The notes under the pieces are model-generated. The model was not told the origin of the DNA. It was given only the letters and a program-made list of their open reading frames with translations, and ran no database searches. Position numbers and translations under genes: made by a program. A DNA stretch of 64,000 bases from Tetrahymena elliotti 4EA (taxonomy: Eukaryota > Ciliophora > Oligohymenophorea > Hymenostomatida > Tetrahymenidae): the NCBI GenBank assembly GCA_000231825.2, contig JH720338.1, positions 339,796 through 403,795 on the forward strand, in the 5' to 3' direction. How positions within the stretch are numbered: the stretch's first letter is position 1; every line of letters begins with the position of its first letter. Of the stretch, positions 1 to 13,181 are shown one piece after another.

Positions 1-3000
1 TACTTAAAAAGCTCTAATATTATAAAAAATATTTTAAACAAAAACATAAACAAAAGAAAATGTATTTTTCTACTTTCTAAATCAAAAGCTATTAGATGCC
101 CCTTACTAGTTGCACAATATATTTTTGCCATAACCAATTCATTTTGCTCATTGAACTAAAAATCAGGAAGTATTTTTGTAATTGAGACTTATTGCTCTTT
201 CTCTAAAGGCATATCATTGTTTGGCATTTTTGTTTTATTTTTAAGATTAGCCTTTTCTGTTCTAGTAGATGCCTCACCACTTGAAGGATTCTCTATGTAA
301 TTAATTTAGTCCAACTAAAGGCTAACTCTTTGTTAATATTCATTAGTGTTTTATCCTTCTGTCTATCCAAAGCTGTTATTAACCTATGCAATAGATTAAT
401 TTAACATCTTAGAAGGGTAGTTGCTATACTATTGGTCATTTTTAATCAGAAACTAAGAAGCCGTTTAGAATTAATTTTCTTACTCTTCAGCTTATTTAGT
501 AATGAATAAATCTGTTTCATTTGCATTATTTTACTATTTATTGCTTTATTGAAATATGTATTCAGATACTTCTATGTTAATAACTCCAAGCAAATCAAAT
601 TTAACTTTGTTTTCTTTCTTTTGAAAATGTATCAGATAAATTTTATTTTCACTTGTGGCTACAAAAAGAATAGGATATCCTTAAATAACACATAATGCCG
701 TAGGCTCTGTTTTCTTTTTAAACTCTATATAATTAAGCAATCTACCATATTCATAGTCATAAATAAATATCTGTTCCAAATTCTAAGTAGCTGAGAATAT
801 CACATTATGATAAACAGAAACTTCTAATAAGCTAATTCCCTAAATAAAATTAAAGTAAATTATTAAAAACAATTCAAAAAGCTATTATAGATTTTTTATC
901 ATTTAGTAATGAATGATAGCTATTTTATTTTAGCATGAAATTGCTTTTATTTTCAAACAAAACATCGTCGTTAGCCAAAATATAAGTTGAAATAACTTTC
1001 TTGTTTGATTGCTTGTTCATGAAAATAAACGTGATTCTTTGTAAATGAAAAATGAAAATTTTCATATTTGATTTACCTTTTCACTGTGGACATTTTCAAT
1101 TTTTCTTTTCAACTCAACTGTTTCTTCACTTAACTACTATATTTTAATAGTTGAGTCCCAACCTCCTGATATGAGTAGTTTATTGACATAATCAATTTTA
1201 AGTTGGGTAATCTCATTAGAGTGGTTATTTAAGAATTTAATTCTTTCCCCATTTTACTAGTAGCTGTGTAAACTAAGCTATCCTTTTTAGTTACCTAAAA
1301 GAAACTTTTATCCTTAGAAAACTTATTTAAAAACAGTAATTTCATCTTAAGAATTATCCATCAGGCCATTGATTGTGAATTTACATAATCCAGTATTCAT
1401 ATCATAAAATTAGATATTTTTTCTAGTACAAACTATCAATTCATCTCTGATTGTATTGTTTTCCACTTTAAATGCAAATAAATTTTCAACTTAATTAAAA
1501 GATTTAATAATATCTTCTTTCTCATCGAAATTAACAATATTTATTCTACTTCCAATCAATGCTACCATACCCTCTGAATACATATCTAGTATCAGCTAGA
1601 TATTCATTTTTTTTATTGAATTATTAGATAAGGCAAAGCTATTACTGCATTCGTAAGACTAAATACAAGATTGATTTCTTATATCCCATAATCTAACCAC
1701 TCCTAAATCATCTGCAGATATTACCATAGGTGTAGTTTCAATCACCTAAATGCAACTTATCATAGAACTGTGTCCTCTCAATTTCCCTAAATTTAATTAA
1801 ATATTTGATAAAATGAGAGAATTAATTATAAAGTACCTATAAGGGTAGAATCGAGATACTGATCATCAATTGTAAACAACTAAATATTATTCTCATAACC
1901 AGCAGTTAATAAAACTTAAAATGAATTTGAAAATGCTATTGAGTGTACTCCTACCTATTTCAAATAAAATAGTTGTAAAGTTAAAAATAAATTTAATAAA
2001 ATAAAAATCAAGATAATACCTATCCTACATCTATTTGAAAAAGCAGAAGCTACTTATAAAAATCCCATATTGTTACTTATTTATCAATAGACCCAACTGC
2101 ACAATATCCTATTTAAGGTAATTCAAGAACCTAAAAAATTGCACCTTATATTAGAGAAGTTGATAAAGAAAAATCAGTTTTCTCCTCACCAATGTCCCAG
2201 CAATAAAGCATGTTTTTTGAGTCAGTTGTAATCCACATATCATGCTTTTCTAAATACCATATGTTGTTCTAGTAATCTTGGGTATAACCATGAACTGAAA
2301 AATTCTTTTCAAACTCAAAATCATCCACTGCATCCCAAAAACTAATTGTAAAATTCTTTAAAACGGCACCAATCTTTTGATAATAAAAACATGTTTAAAA
2401 AAATTGTTTCTTAAAATGTAGGGATTTAAGTGTTAAAGAAGAATAAATAAATTACTCTCTGCTATCTCTCTGACCAAGCTAATCCAAAAATAATGATATC
2501 TAACTTAGAATCATCCTCTTTATTTTTTAGATTAATATGTTTAACTAGGTTGCAATTCAAATCATAAATAGCTATTTTATCATCCAAAGAATCTAGGGTT
2601 ATGACTTTTTTAATCTCCCTTGCGAAAACACCACTTTTTTCCAGTTAAATTATAAATTAATTAATTAATTAATTAAAGAAAATTTAAAATATTTATTTGA
2701 TTTATTTAAAAATCTTTTCTATTTTGAGTGAAAAAATCATTAAGAATAATGAATAATAAATAATATACTGATTTATAGATTGTTTATTGTGAAAAGTAGA
2801 ATCAGTCTTAAACTTTCCTTTGTGTAGTCTTTTAAGTGAGTTTTGTAGGTTATTTTCAAAAACTAAGGGAGGTCTAAAATCTATTTTTTTAGCTTTTTCA
2901 TGATTTCCTTCAACTAACTCTGTGAATCTTCTTTCAGGTGGATACTTTCTTGTTTTAATTTTATACTCATCTTCGAATTGTATTGCAACTCTCTAAATTT

Positions 3001-3491
3001 ATTATTTCAATAGGTATTTTTATTTTATTCAGTTTAAGTTATCAAATGAATATTTTAGTTATTTCAAAAATATGATATGCAAGTAATCAAAATAAATTTA
3101 CATCACATATTGAAGTTGTTATATCAGAAAATTTAACTTCTTATGTCATGTTTAAATTCTCGCAAATACTCTTAAATAGTTCAATTAAACCCAAAGTAAG
3201 AAATAAAGTTTCTTCTTCATTATGAGGTATCAAAGCCAAAAAAGTGTAAATGAATTATAATATATCCATTGTTTTATTTCCTTAATCTGCAAATTTTTTT
3301 TCTAATTCTTGCAAATAGTCCTTTCCCATAACACTTATGATATAATCTGAATTCATTTTTGTAAATAGGTTGATATTTGATTTATCTTTGTAATCCATTA
3401 TTTTTTAGACTAATTCCTACAAAGAAAACTCAAAACCCTCTAGCAAGAGCTTGTTTTCTGATTCATTTATCCCCAATTTATGGTTATTCAT
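1..3491 (-). CDS. WD40-repeat protein, 3' end cut by window edge
   Basis: Read with TAA/TAG as Gln. The first in-frame ATG is at 3491; exon 1 (3491-3102, 130 codons) ends at a GTAAAT donor and exon 2 resumes at 2992 in phase. The N-terminal ~200 residues are helical and unassigned. WD repeats follow, visible as ISFWDAVDDFEF, MLYCWDIGEE, QVTIWDFYK and GVVRLWDIRN, the last preceded by a GHSSMISC repeat start. Several short introns interrupt the gene, one holding an (aatt)n run near 2650-2670. Reading is still open at base 1, so the C-terminus lies outside. The family is a scaffold type; repeat style recalls ciliary WDR49/WDR64-like proteins, but that is a guess. The reading frame continues upstream of 3491 without another ATG. 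Confidence 0.72.
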
Positions 3492-4758
3492 ATTCACGAT
3501 TTCTAAATTTAAAGTTATTTTTATAAATCTAGATTCTATTTCTTTTGAATTAACTATAATAGATTTATTTTGAAGAATATCTTTCCAAATTTAAGAATAA
3601 CTAATCTTTTGATAACTAGGTATTATAAAAATAGTAATTTATAGAAGTAAATCAATCAATAAACTAATTAATTAATAATTATTTTTTCATGAAATATAAA
3701 TGTTTTGTAAATAAGAAAGTTATATTTAAAATTAATAGCAAACTAAGTAATTATTTAGATAAAATACTTCAAAAATACATGTTTACAGAGCTTTCTAGTC
3801 TCAAATTTCTTTATTATTCCATTAAATTAAAGCAAAAAAGCTGGCTCAATTATTCATAAATTAGAATCAACTTCACACACTCCTTTTAATTTTAGAATAT
3901 CAAAAAATATTTTTTAAATGAAGCACATTCTCTCAATTAAAAATTATAACATTTTAAATTTGAACCTATTATTTATTTGTTAATTTTTTCATTTAATTTA
4001 TTTTCTTTTGACTTAAATGGAATTTTTTGAAATCTCTTAAACAATTTTTAAAATATTAACAATTGAACTTAATTTAAAGATTATATTTTCATTAATTTCT
4101 TTGAGTTCTTTGAGATTAATTAAATCAATTTAAATTTTTATATATTTTTTTACCACTTTGGTGAAGGAAGTAGTTTATTTAACCTATGTAAATTATATCA
4201 ACAAATTTTATTTTAGAATCTATAAATTGAAATCTTTCTTTATTTTTTAAAAGCTTAACTAAATAAATAAATAAAATCTGTTGTTAAAAAAGTTTACTGT
4301 TAATTTTTTTAAAGCTAAAAATCATGATTAAATTATTTTTTTCTCTTTTGATATTAGTCAGCTTTCTAAGATGAATAATGGGCCTTAAGACACGGATTGA
4401 AATTTTGATTTTTTTAAAATAGGATTCAAGGTATTATTGAACAAAGTTGGAATTTTAAATAAAAAATATAATATTTTAGTGAGAAATGAAATAATTGAAA
4501 GATATGAATCAAGCATTTTTAAAAGATAATTGATATACAGATCTGATATACACTTACAAACTTATTTAAAAGAAATATATAATTTATGAATATATTGATC
4601 TAATTAATTTAAGCATTAATCAAAGAAACAACTCTTTTAAAAACGATTGATAAATTAATTATTAAATTCTTGAGTTACTAAATTGATTTTATTAATCTTT
4701 GAGATAATAAATTGATTGTTTTCTTGAAAAATTTATTTTTTGAAGTTTGATAGAGCTC
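3492..4758. other. AT-rich intergenic spacer
   Basis: About 1.27 kb of very AT-rich sequence between the pescadillo 3' end and the WD40 gene 5' end. I see no coding-like frame, RNA gene or notable repeat; it should hold the promoter of the WD40 gene and the 3' UTR of the pescadillo gene. Confidence 0.6.
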
Positions 4759-6816
4759 TCAATTCTTCTTGTTGTTGGACTTGGTTTTAAGCTTGGCAGC
4801 CTTCTTTTGCAATTCCTTAACTTTTTATAACTTATCTGACTTAGATTTTTATATCAATTCGTACATTTTTTTATTTTTTCTGGTCATAAGAGCCTTGGCT
4901 AATTCCTTTTATTCTTTAGTTTCTTTTATTTACTTGTTCACCTTCTTTTATTACTCCTTTTCATGATCATATTCATTTTCTGATTCTTCAGCATCTTATT
5001 ATTTCATGTCTTCAACATCACTTTCTTCATCATAGTTAATTTCTTCTTCTTCATCTTCCTCATCATCATCGTCATCTTCTTCAACATCTTCATCATCATC
5101 GATTTCTTCATCGCCTTCTTCTTCAATGTCACCATCTTCTTCTTCTTCTTCATCTTCTTCAGCTTCTATTTCTTCTTCTTCGTCGTCTTCATTTTCTTCA
5201 TCGACTTATTCTTCTTCTTCATCTTCGTCTTCAGAAATTTCAACTTCTTCTTCTTCATCTTCATTTAATTCAGCTTCAACACCCTTGAGCAAGTCTAATT
5301 GTTTTTGTCTTTCAGGCTTGTATTCAGTTTCATTGTATTCAACGAAAGGAGATAAATGAGGAGGTAAGCTCTTACCAGGAGCATATTCACCAACAGGTAA
5401 AAGAACTCCATTGTTAATGCTATCATAGATCCATTGAGGTTGAATGTATTCTCTTTTTGTTAAAATTAATTAAATTAGTGATAAGTAGAAGAATCTTTTG
5501 AAATAAAAACATTAATTATATTTACCTATTTTTAATCATTTAGAGAGTCTTAGGATCTCTATCAGTAACAAAGTGAGTAATGGAGGGATCATTCCATTAG
5601 ACTTCAGAGTCATCACCAGCCCAGTGAACTTTACCAGAGAAAGCGAGAACAATGAATTCAATGGAGAGTCTGGGAACTTCAGATGAGAGATAGAAAACGC
5701 AGTTCTTAAAGAGAGAAGTAGCGCTGTTGTCATTACTCATTTTTTAAATTTATTAATCCTTTTTGAATTTATCATCAATAGCATATTTTTCGTTTTCTTC
5801 TTCAGCATTTTCAATAGTTTGTTGGCTATCTTTGTGCTTGAGAATGAAGGAAGAATATGAGAAATAGCTCTAATCTTCAATAGATTTGTTGATTTCTAAT
5901 GGGTACTTAACATTAATAGAGTTAAAAAGCTTGAAGTTAACAAACTTAATCAAAGTTTCGTAGAATTCCAAGAAAGTTAACATAACCTTGTAGTCAACTT
6001 CAGCAGGTAATTCAGCAGGGAGTTGGAAAGGAGCAATCCAGGTAATCTTTTATCCTTCAATTTCAGCTTGGTAGTAGATACCTTTAATGGAAATAAAGAC
6101 CTTTCTTAAACTCTTATTCTTAATGACAAAAAGATTAAATTCTCTCATAAGCTTAATGCACTTAGTGATGCTATCTCTGGGAACACCAAGAGCCTTGTGG
6201 GCAGGGAAACTGGCGAATAAATTAACTAAACATAAAGGATCATCTAAATCTCTTAAAGCATCAATGAAAGTAGGATATCTGTTTATAAAAATAAATGTTT
6301 AGCATATTTACAAGAAATATTGAAATTTCACATTTTTCATGTTAATTTATTGGAAAATATGAATGATATTATTGTATTCGTATGAATGAAGAATAAACCA
6401 TTAAGCTCTTCATTTATTTTGTGGGGATTTTGAAAATTAATTTTGAGTAATGGAAAGTAGGATTACCTTTCTTTGACAAGATGATTTAAAGAGTATGTGG
6501 GCTTTTATTTTTAAAGTAATCTAAGTCTAGTCTTATCACCCTTGGCCTTTAATTTGATAACCTTTTTCATGTGAGTTTTTAATTCACGGAACTTGTTAAG
6601 AATCTTTTCATGCATCAAGTAGTTGATATCTTTCATATGATAGTAGGTCTTGTTGTTCTTTTACAACTTTTTGGGAGGCTCTCTAGGATAAACACCCTTC
6701 AAGATGCATAATCTTCTGAAATCCTTCAAACTAACCTATAACTTCTTAATAGCCTTAGCTCTGGATATATACTTGGTGGCTTCGCCCCTAGTGTTTTTCA
6801 TAACTTTCTTAACCAT
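4759..6816 (-). CDS. PES1: Pescadillo homologue (60S ribosome biogenesis)
   Basis: Three exons, 6816-6467, 5526-6278 and 4759-5452 (reading right to left), total 598 codons plus TGA, close to the family's usual ~590. The N-terminal pescadillo domain is plain: [20 protein letters not shown], then [20 protein letters not shown] and [25 protein letters not shown] domain spans about residues 290-395, ending in [21 protein letters not shown] Glu/Asp-rich tract follows at about 420-525 and the protein ends in a lysine-rich tail ([15 protein letters not shown]). In yeast and animals this protein joins BOP1/Erb1 and WDR12/Ytm1 in the nucleolar PeBoW complex that processes the 27S/32S pre-rRNA. Intron borders keep the frame exactly (AGA codon split at the second intron). 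Confidence 0.95.
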
Positions 6817-8129
6817 TTTCGCTTGTTCAAAAACTAGTAATTATTGAATATATTTCTAATAATATAAATAGAAAAATTTTATCTTATTAATTAAATGTAT
6901 TAATATCGTTTGCTTCTTGCTTGTTTGAAATTGTATCTTAATTAAATTAAGTAGAGAGATAAACAAACAAAAAAACAAATCAATAAACAAGCAAAATAAC
7001 AAGCAAATAAATAAATAGAGATAAACAAATAAAGGTTTTTTAAGATAGCGATTTATTAACTACATTGATCAAAAGTGAATTAAGTCTTTCTAATTGAATG
7101 ATATTCTTTTAATTTGTTCCATTTATTTTATCTTATCTTATTTTGCTCTATATGTATTTCATTTATTTCTTAATTTTAACCCAATTTTACAAGTAGAAAA
7201 TTTATAGATTGATAGAGAGAGATGACTGATAGTGAGAGAACTCTTTATCATTCATATTTCTTATTCATTTCATATAAAAAAATTATCAATAAACTAATAA
7301 ATAAATATTTATTTCTACCATCAATTAAATTTTGCTCAAAACTATCTTGAAACAACCATTTTTCATTTGTTAATAAATATTTATTTATTCATTTTATTTT
7401 TTAATTACAAAAAAAAATCTATTGTCAAAAATAAACTATTTTATGATTAATTATTAAATATTTTTTTTTTATTTTTATTAGTTATTTTGTTTTGTAAATC
7501 AGAATTTATTTCATTTTACATTTTTTTTAAATTTAATAACTTTGTGAGTTAAGTTGAGGATAGTTTTGATATTAAAAAAATTTTTTCAAGTTTTTAACAA
7601 ATAATTATAAATAATAAATTTATTTAATAGCATTTATCATCATAACAAAAATTTACAAATGAATTAAATGACTAATTAAATTTTCTCATTTTGGTAATAT
7701 ATCAAATAAATAAGTTTGATATTTTTTATTCCACAAAAAAGAATTATTTTTTAGAAGACACATTTTTAATTACTTTAAAATATTTTTAATTGTAGTTGAA
7801 TATTTTATTTAAATTTACAAAATATTTTATTGAGGATATTATCTATTTTATTCATATTGATTTTTTTAAGAAAATAAATTTTGCTCCCCCCATCTCTACT
7901 ATTAAGGTAAAAAATCTGGTCATTTAATTTGTATTGCTGTTAAAAACTTGATAAATTTTATTTTGATTAATAAAGTATTCTTTGTGTTCATTCTTAATCA
8001 GTAAAATTTTAAATTAATTCATTATCAAAAATATCAGCAAATTTCAATATGGTTTTTGGTCTTTTAAATAATTAATTTAACTGAATTTTAGTAATAAATA
8101 ATAATAATAAAGTAATTTTAATCATTTAT
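6817..8129. other. AT-rich intergenic spacer
   Basis: Runs of aaca/aata-type simple sequence lie near 6960-7030 just upstream of the pescadillo start. The remainder is A/T homopolymer-rich with no coding-like frame. It separates the pescadillo promoter from the left end of the palindrome. Confidence 0.55.
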
Positions 8130-8182
8130 GTGTAATAAAAAAAGCAAATTTTTATGAATACATAAATTTAAAATTTTCAGTT

Positions 8183-10267
8183 TCATATTAGTGATGAATA
8201 TATTCTTTGATCTATTTAACTAATGTTGGCTTGATGGTTATTGGATTTTTCTATAAACTATTTAATAAATTATGTCTATAAATTATCAGATTGAGAAATT
8301 TGAAGCTGCTCCTAAAAATAATTGATGACTTTATCTTGCTCTACAGCTGCTGATTTAAAAAATAATTTGATTGATTTTAAAAAATACACTAATTATTTAC
8401 ATGTCATGAGGCTAGCACAACCATTCTAATTACATAAATAATTATCTTGACATCCAAAGCAGCATATTGATCTTTGCTTAAAATCATCGTAATAGCTTTT
8501 TTCAATAAAATTACTTCACTATAAAAATCCAGGAAATCTAAACTCTTGCTATTGTCTTATTCTATTTAACTTATTGCATTTTTATATAAGCCCAGAAATT
8601 CAAAATTCTTTTTCTAATTCCTTACTTTAAGAATAATAATTCATTTTAAATCAACTTCCCTAAACTTAAACAGAACTAAGTTTTTTTAGAAATTTCAATA
8701 TCTTTTTGACAATTTGTTCTTTTATGAACTTGTTTAAAAGATTGTTCTCTACTCTCTTTTTTAATTTAACCAATTTAAATATGTTACTTTTTTTATTTAG
8801 TTATCAATTTTATATTTATATTTTAAGATACTGTTTATGATTCTATTATGTTAGGTTGAGTCTATTAGGAAGTATTATTTAGTAAGTCATTTTTAATAAT
8901 TTATTTAAATAAATTTAGGTTAGATCTACTTTTTTAATTTCTATTTTGGAGTTAAATTTAAGAAAAATTTGTTGATTACTCTATTTCCAAATATTTTTTA
9001 TCTACAGATCCCTTTTTCTTCAAATTCAAAACAGATTATTCTTTTGTGTCATCTATTTTTTTATTTATTTAACTACTCTATTAATTCAATATTTATTGGC
9101 CTGATTTAGCTTCTAATGAAGGCATCAGTATAGGTTCAATACCTTCTTCCAATATGTAATCTGATTTAAACTCAGAAAACTTGATTTTTCTGGGTAGATA
9201 TCTCTAAATTGTTGAATATTGCTAAGCCTTAATAACTTTTGGTAAGTTTCTTAGTACAAAGTTTTCAAGATGAGAATAAAAATTTCTTATCTTATGAGCT
9301 TTTTAGTCATAAACTTACCTAAAAATCCTAAGCTCACTAATAATGCAATAGTACTATTGCATTAGACTAATATTTCAGGAAAAGTAACATATTAAATTTT
9401 GATTAATTAAATTGTTCCATCCATATCAAATACGAATAGAAAACTATAATTATCAAACTATTTTTAAACTTTTTAGGCCATATTTTAATTAACTATGTAG
9501 GAAATAGGAGAGGAGTATTGTGATTCGTATTAAATAAACTAACCTTCTTTCACTGATGATACTTGTTTTTAGATTCTAAATTCTGTTAATTAAACTTATT
9601 TAGGTGATCCCATAAACTAATATTAATTCTTACTTACATTTAATGTGAAGTAATATTATATTAAGATATATGTACTTTTATATTAATTAAATTATTTAGG
9701 TCTAAAATATATTCATCTGTTTCTTCTGCAGAGGCATAATTGTCTGGAATAATAGTTTTAAATTAATCAGTTTCTTAGCATTTATAAACAGCAATAGATA
9801 TCATTGAATAAATATTATTTTAAGTTCCTGTTATTATTTTTTTGTCAAGTAAATTTTTAAAATCAAAACAGAAATAGCCTTCCAACTAAGAGTCTTCACA
9901 CTATCTTAAATCTAAATCAATCCGATCGTAAGAAGAGCCCTCCTTTTGTTCATAGAATGCAGCGAATGTAAGATAAGTTTTATTTTAGGTTTTTTGTAAA
10001 AGATCTAAAGTTAAATTTCCATTAAATTATCTTATTTATATGCCTAGAAAATTGTTCTCAAAAGGAATATCTATGTCATCATTCTAAAAAATGTTTTTGA
10101 CCTAAATTTTGGTTGAATTTAGCCAGTAGAGTATTAAAATGTGAGGTAATAAAGTAAAGTATGGATAAAACAATAATAATAACTGTTAAATCAGCTCCTA
10201 AGAATGTTCTCTTTTTAATACTCTGCTTTGAAGAATTAAGTCTAAATTTTTAACGAAATCTTACAAT
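8183..10267 (-). pseudogene. Dead copy of two-TM ciliate membrane protein (palindrome left arm)
   Basis: This is the mirror copy of the gene at 10611-12774. The segment holding the start codon is deleted: the intact copy has ~50 bp more here, including ATG. About 20 further bases after LDF are missing, a one-base loss lies in the TM1 region, and in-frame TGA codons occur where the intact copy reads through (around TFxTSED). Near 8670 several bases before the first splice site are deleted and the GT donor has become GG. The third-exon equivalent (8183-8350) is still well preserved up to the same TGA position. No rescue reading was found, so I call it a pseudogene. Transcripts from it would be antisense-complementary to those of the right arm. 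Confidence 0.85.
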
Positions 10268-10610
10268 TAAAAAAACTTCTACATAAATATACATAAACAG
10301 AGTTGATAACATAAAACCAAATGTTAAATAGTGATATATTTTTATTTGTAATTAAATAAGAAGGGCTGGTTATTGATTTTTAAAGAACTGGTTTAATTTT
10401 TTTTATGAGCATATTCTCATAAAAAAAATATGAAACCAATTCTTTAAAAATCAATGACCCACCCTTCTTATTCAAATTACAAATAAAAAATATATCGTTA
10501 TTTAATAACATTTAGTTTTATGTTATCAACTCTGTTTATGATTATTTATGTAGAAGTTTTTTTAATTAATTTTAAAACAAGAATAAACTTAAAGAAACAA
10601 AGAATCAAAT

Positions 10611-12774
10611 ATGTTGTAAGACTTCATTAAAAATTTAGACTTCTTTTCATAATCAATTGAATTTAATTCTTCAAAGCAGAGTATTAGAAAGAGAACATTG
10701 TTCGGAGCAAGTTTAACAATTATTATTATTGTTTTATCCATACTTTACTTTATTTATCTCTTATTTGAATATTCTACTGACCAAATTGAACCAAAATTTA
10801 GATCACAAACATTTGTCACTAGTGAGGACATAGATATCCCTTTGAAGAGCAATTTTGCAGGGATATAAATAAAATAGTTTAGTGGAAACTTAACATTAGA
10901 TCAAGTGCAAAAAGCATCAAATAAAACTTATCTTACATTTGCTGCATTCTACGAAATAAAAGAGGGTTCCTCTTTCAATCGAATTTATTTAGATTTAAAA
11001 TAATGTGGAGATCCTGATTTGGAAGGGTATATGTGTTTTGATTTAAAAAATTTACCTGACAAAAAAATAATAACAGGGACTCAAAATAATATTTATTCTA
11101 TGGTAGAAATAGCTATGTATAGATGCTAAGACACTGATTAATTTAAAACTTTTGTACCAGATAACTGTGCCTCTCCAGAAGAAATAGATGAATATATTTT
11201 AGACCTTAATAATTTAATTGATATAAAAGTATAAACATCTTAATATAATATTACTTCCCGCTAAATGTAAGTAAGCTATAAACATTAATATCAGTTTATG
11301 GGATCTCCTAAATAAGTTCAATTTACAGAAATTAAAATATAAAAACAAGTATCATCAGTGAAAGAAGGTTCCTTCATTTAATATGAATCACAATACTCCT
11401 CTCCTATTTCCTTCACAGTTAATTAAAATGTAGCCTAAAAAGCTTAAAAAGAGTTTGATAATTATAGTTTTCTATTCATAGTAAGTGCCGATGAAACAAT
11501 TTAACATATAAAAATTCAATATATCACTTTTCCTGAAATATTAGCCTAATGCAATAGTGCTATTACTTTATTAATGAGCTTAGGATTTTTAGGTAAGTTT
11601 ATGGCTAAAAAACTGATAAGATAAGAAATATTTATTCTCATCTTGAAAGTTTTATATAAAGAAACTTACCAAAAGATATTAAGGCTTAATGATATTCAAC
11701 ATTTTACAGATATCTACCCATAATAAATCAAATTTTCGGAGTTTAAATCAGATTATGTATTGGAAGAAGGTATTGATCCTATACTTATACCTACATTAGA
11801 AGCTAAATCAGGTGAATAATTACTAATTTAATAGAGCAGTGAAATAACTCCTAAAATAAATGATACAAAAGATTAATCTGTTCTAAATAAAAGTGAAAAA
11901 GATTCTACAAATAAAAAATATTTGGAAATAGAGTAATCAATAGATAGATCTTAAAATTAACTCCAAACTAGAAATGAAAAAACTTAATCTAAACCAAAAA
12001 GTTTTAAGTAAATTATTAAAGGTGAATAGCTGGATCAAACTTTTTCATAGATTCAAAAAAGTAATACTCTAGAATCATAAAAATTATCTTAAAACATAAA
12101 TAGGAAATTGACTACTAAATAGCAATAGTAAGGCATTTAAATTGATTTTATTTAAAAAGAGAGTAGAGAATAATCTTTTAAAAAAGTTCATGATAGAATA
12201 AACTGTCAAAAAGATATTGAAATTACTAAATAAACAGAAAAAGCTCTATTTAAGTTTAGGTAATATATTTATCTATTTTATTATATTTAATCAAATTTTG
12301 AAATAAATTATTATTCATAAAATAAGGAATCAGAATAAGAATTTTGAATTTCTGGGTTTAAGTAAAAAAGCAATAAGTAAAATAGAGTAAGACATTAGCA
12401 AGAGCTTAGATTTCTTGCATTTTTATTAAGAAGTAATTTTATTGAAAAAAGCTATTATGATGATTTTAAGCAAAGATCAATATGCTGCATTGTAAATTAT
12501 TGGATGTAAAGATAATTATTTGTGCAATGAGTAAGATTCTGATGGCTTCATGACAAGTAAATAATTAGTACATTTTTAAAAATCCATCAATTTTTTTTAA
12601 TGAGCAGCTGCAGAGTAAGATAAACTAGACAATAATTACTTTTAGGAGTAACTTAGAATATCTCAATCTGATGATTTATAGACATATTTTATTCAACAAT
12701 TTATAGAAAAATGCAATAATCATCAAGCCAAGATTACGTAAATAGATGAAAGAATATATTCATCACTGATATGA
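10611..12774 (+). CDS. Ciliate two-TM membrane protein, intact copy
   Basis: Three exons, 10611-12259, 12327-12556 and 12614-12774, give 679 codons plus TGA. The start ATG (MLQDFIKNLDFFSQ) is followed by a basic segment (IRKRT) and TM1 at about residues 35-57 (rich in I/L/F/Y). A ~260-residue presumably extracytoplasmic domain follows with IEPKFRSQTF, several Cys (QCGDPDLEGYMCFDL, MYRCQD, DNCASPEEID) and N-glycosylation-type NKT/NIT sites. TM2 is at about 320-345 (AITLLMSLGFLGKF). The long C-terminal tail is Gln/Lys/Ser-rich, with conserved helices in exons 2-3 (VILLKKAIMMILSKDQYAAL). The fold and function are unknown to me; it belongs to a ciliate family also represented at 60072-62293, which confirms both introns. 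It is the only intact member of the local cluster. Confidence 0.85.
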
Positions 12775-13057
12775 AACAGAGATTTTACAATTTTTTGAAT
12801 TTATAAAAATTTGTTTTTCCTATTTTATTAAATAGTTGAAATTATTTTATTTTTAATTAATAATTTAACAGAATTTTAAATTCTATTAACTAATCAATAC
12901 AAATAATACTTTATTAATAAAACAAAAAAAAAATGTATCAAATTTTTCAATAATTGAAATTATGACATAATTTATTACATTAATAACATTCATTTAAAAT
13001 GATCTAGAGGATAATCTTCAACCAAAAGAGTTTAAATTTCTTTTTTTGATTAATTGT

Positions 13058-13181
13058 ACCATAAACACTCGAATATGAGGTGAAAAAAAAATAATTTTTC
13101 AAAAAAATATTCACCTCAAAATTTTTCATCTTTTTAAAAAATTCCTTATATTTTGAGTGAAATAGAATTAGTGTTTATGGT
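13058..13181. repeat. MITE-like element with 12-bp terminal inverted repeats
   Basis: Perfect 12-bp inverted termini, accataaacact at 13058-13069 and agtgtttatggt at 13170-13181, bound a 124-bp AT-rich segment with an internal hairpin (gaggtgaa near 13077 pairing with ttcacctc near 13110). It encodes nothing. No clear target-site duplication is visible, so a transposon origin is only suggested; a transcribed hairpin or chance foldback remains possible. Confidence 0.5.

Larger units (their letters stand above)
8130..12830. repeat. Large inverted repeat (palindrome), centre ~10,412
   Basis: Reverse-complementing 8130-10412 gives a sequence aligning along nearly all of 10413-12830. The centre is a perfect short palindrome, atgagcatattctcat at 10405-10420, and the next ~150 bp on each side still pair with few mismatches (both sides carry ttatgtagaagttttttt and gttatcaactctgtttat). 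The arms contain one pseudogene (left) and one intact gene (right) of the same family, transcribed outward. Small indels separate the arms, so this is an old but recognisable head-to-head duplication with essentially no spacer. Confidence 0.9.

Noticed and set aside
2645..2670. (aatt)n run
   Set aside because: Simple repeat inside an intron of the WD40 gene, common in this background.
5126..5359. Forward-strand serine-rich open frame
   Set aside because: It is the antisense of the Glu/Asp-rich tract of pescadillo; ttc/tct runs are complements of gaa/gat codons.
6955..7030. aaca/aata repeats as a possible telomere-like or origin sequence
   Set aside because: No G-rich telomere unit; plain low-complexity DNA, with similar runs inside an intron near 24230.
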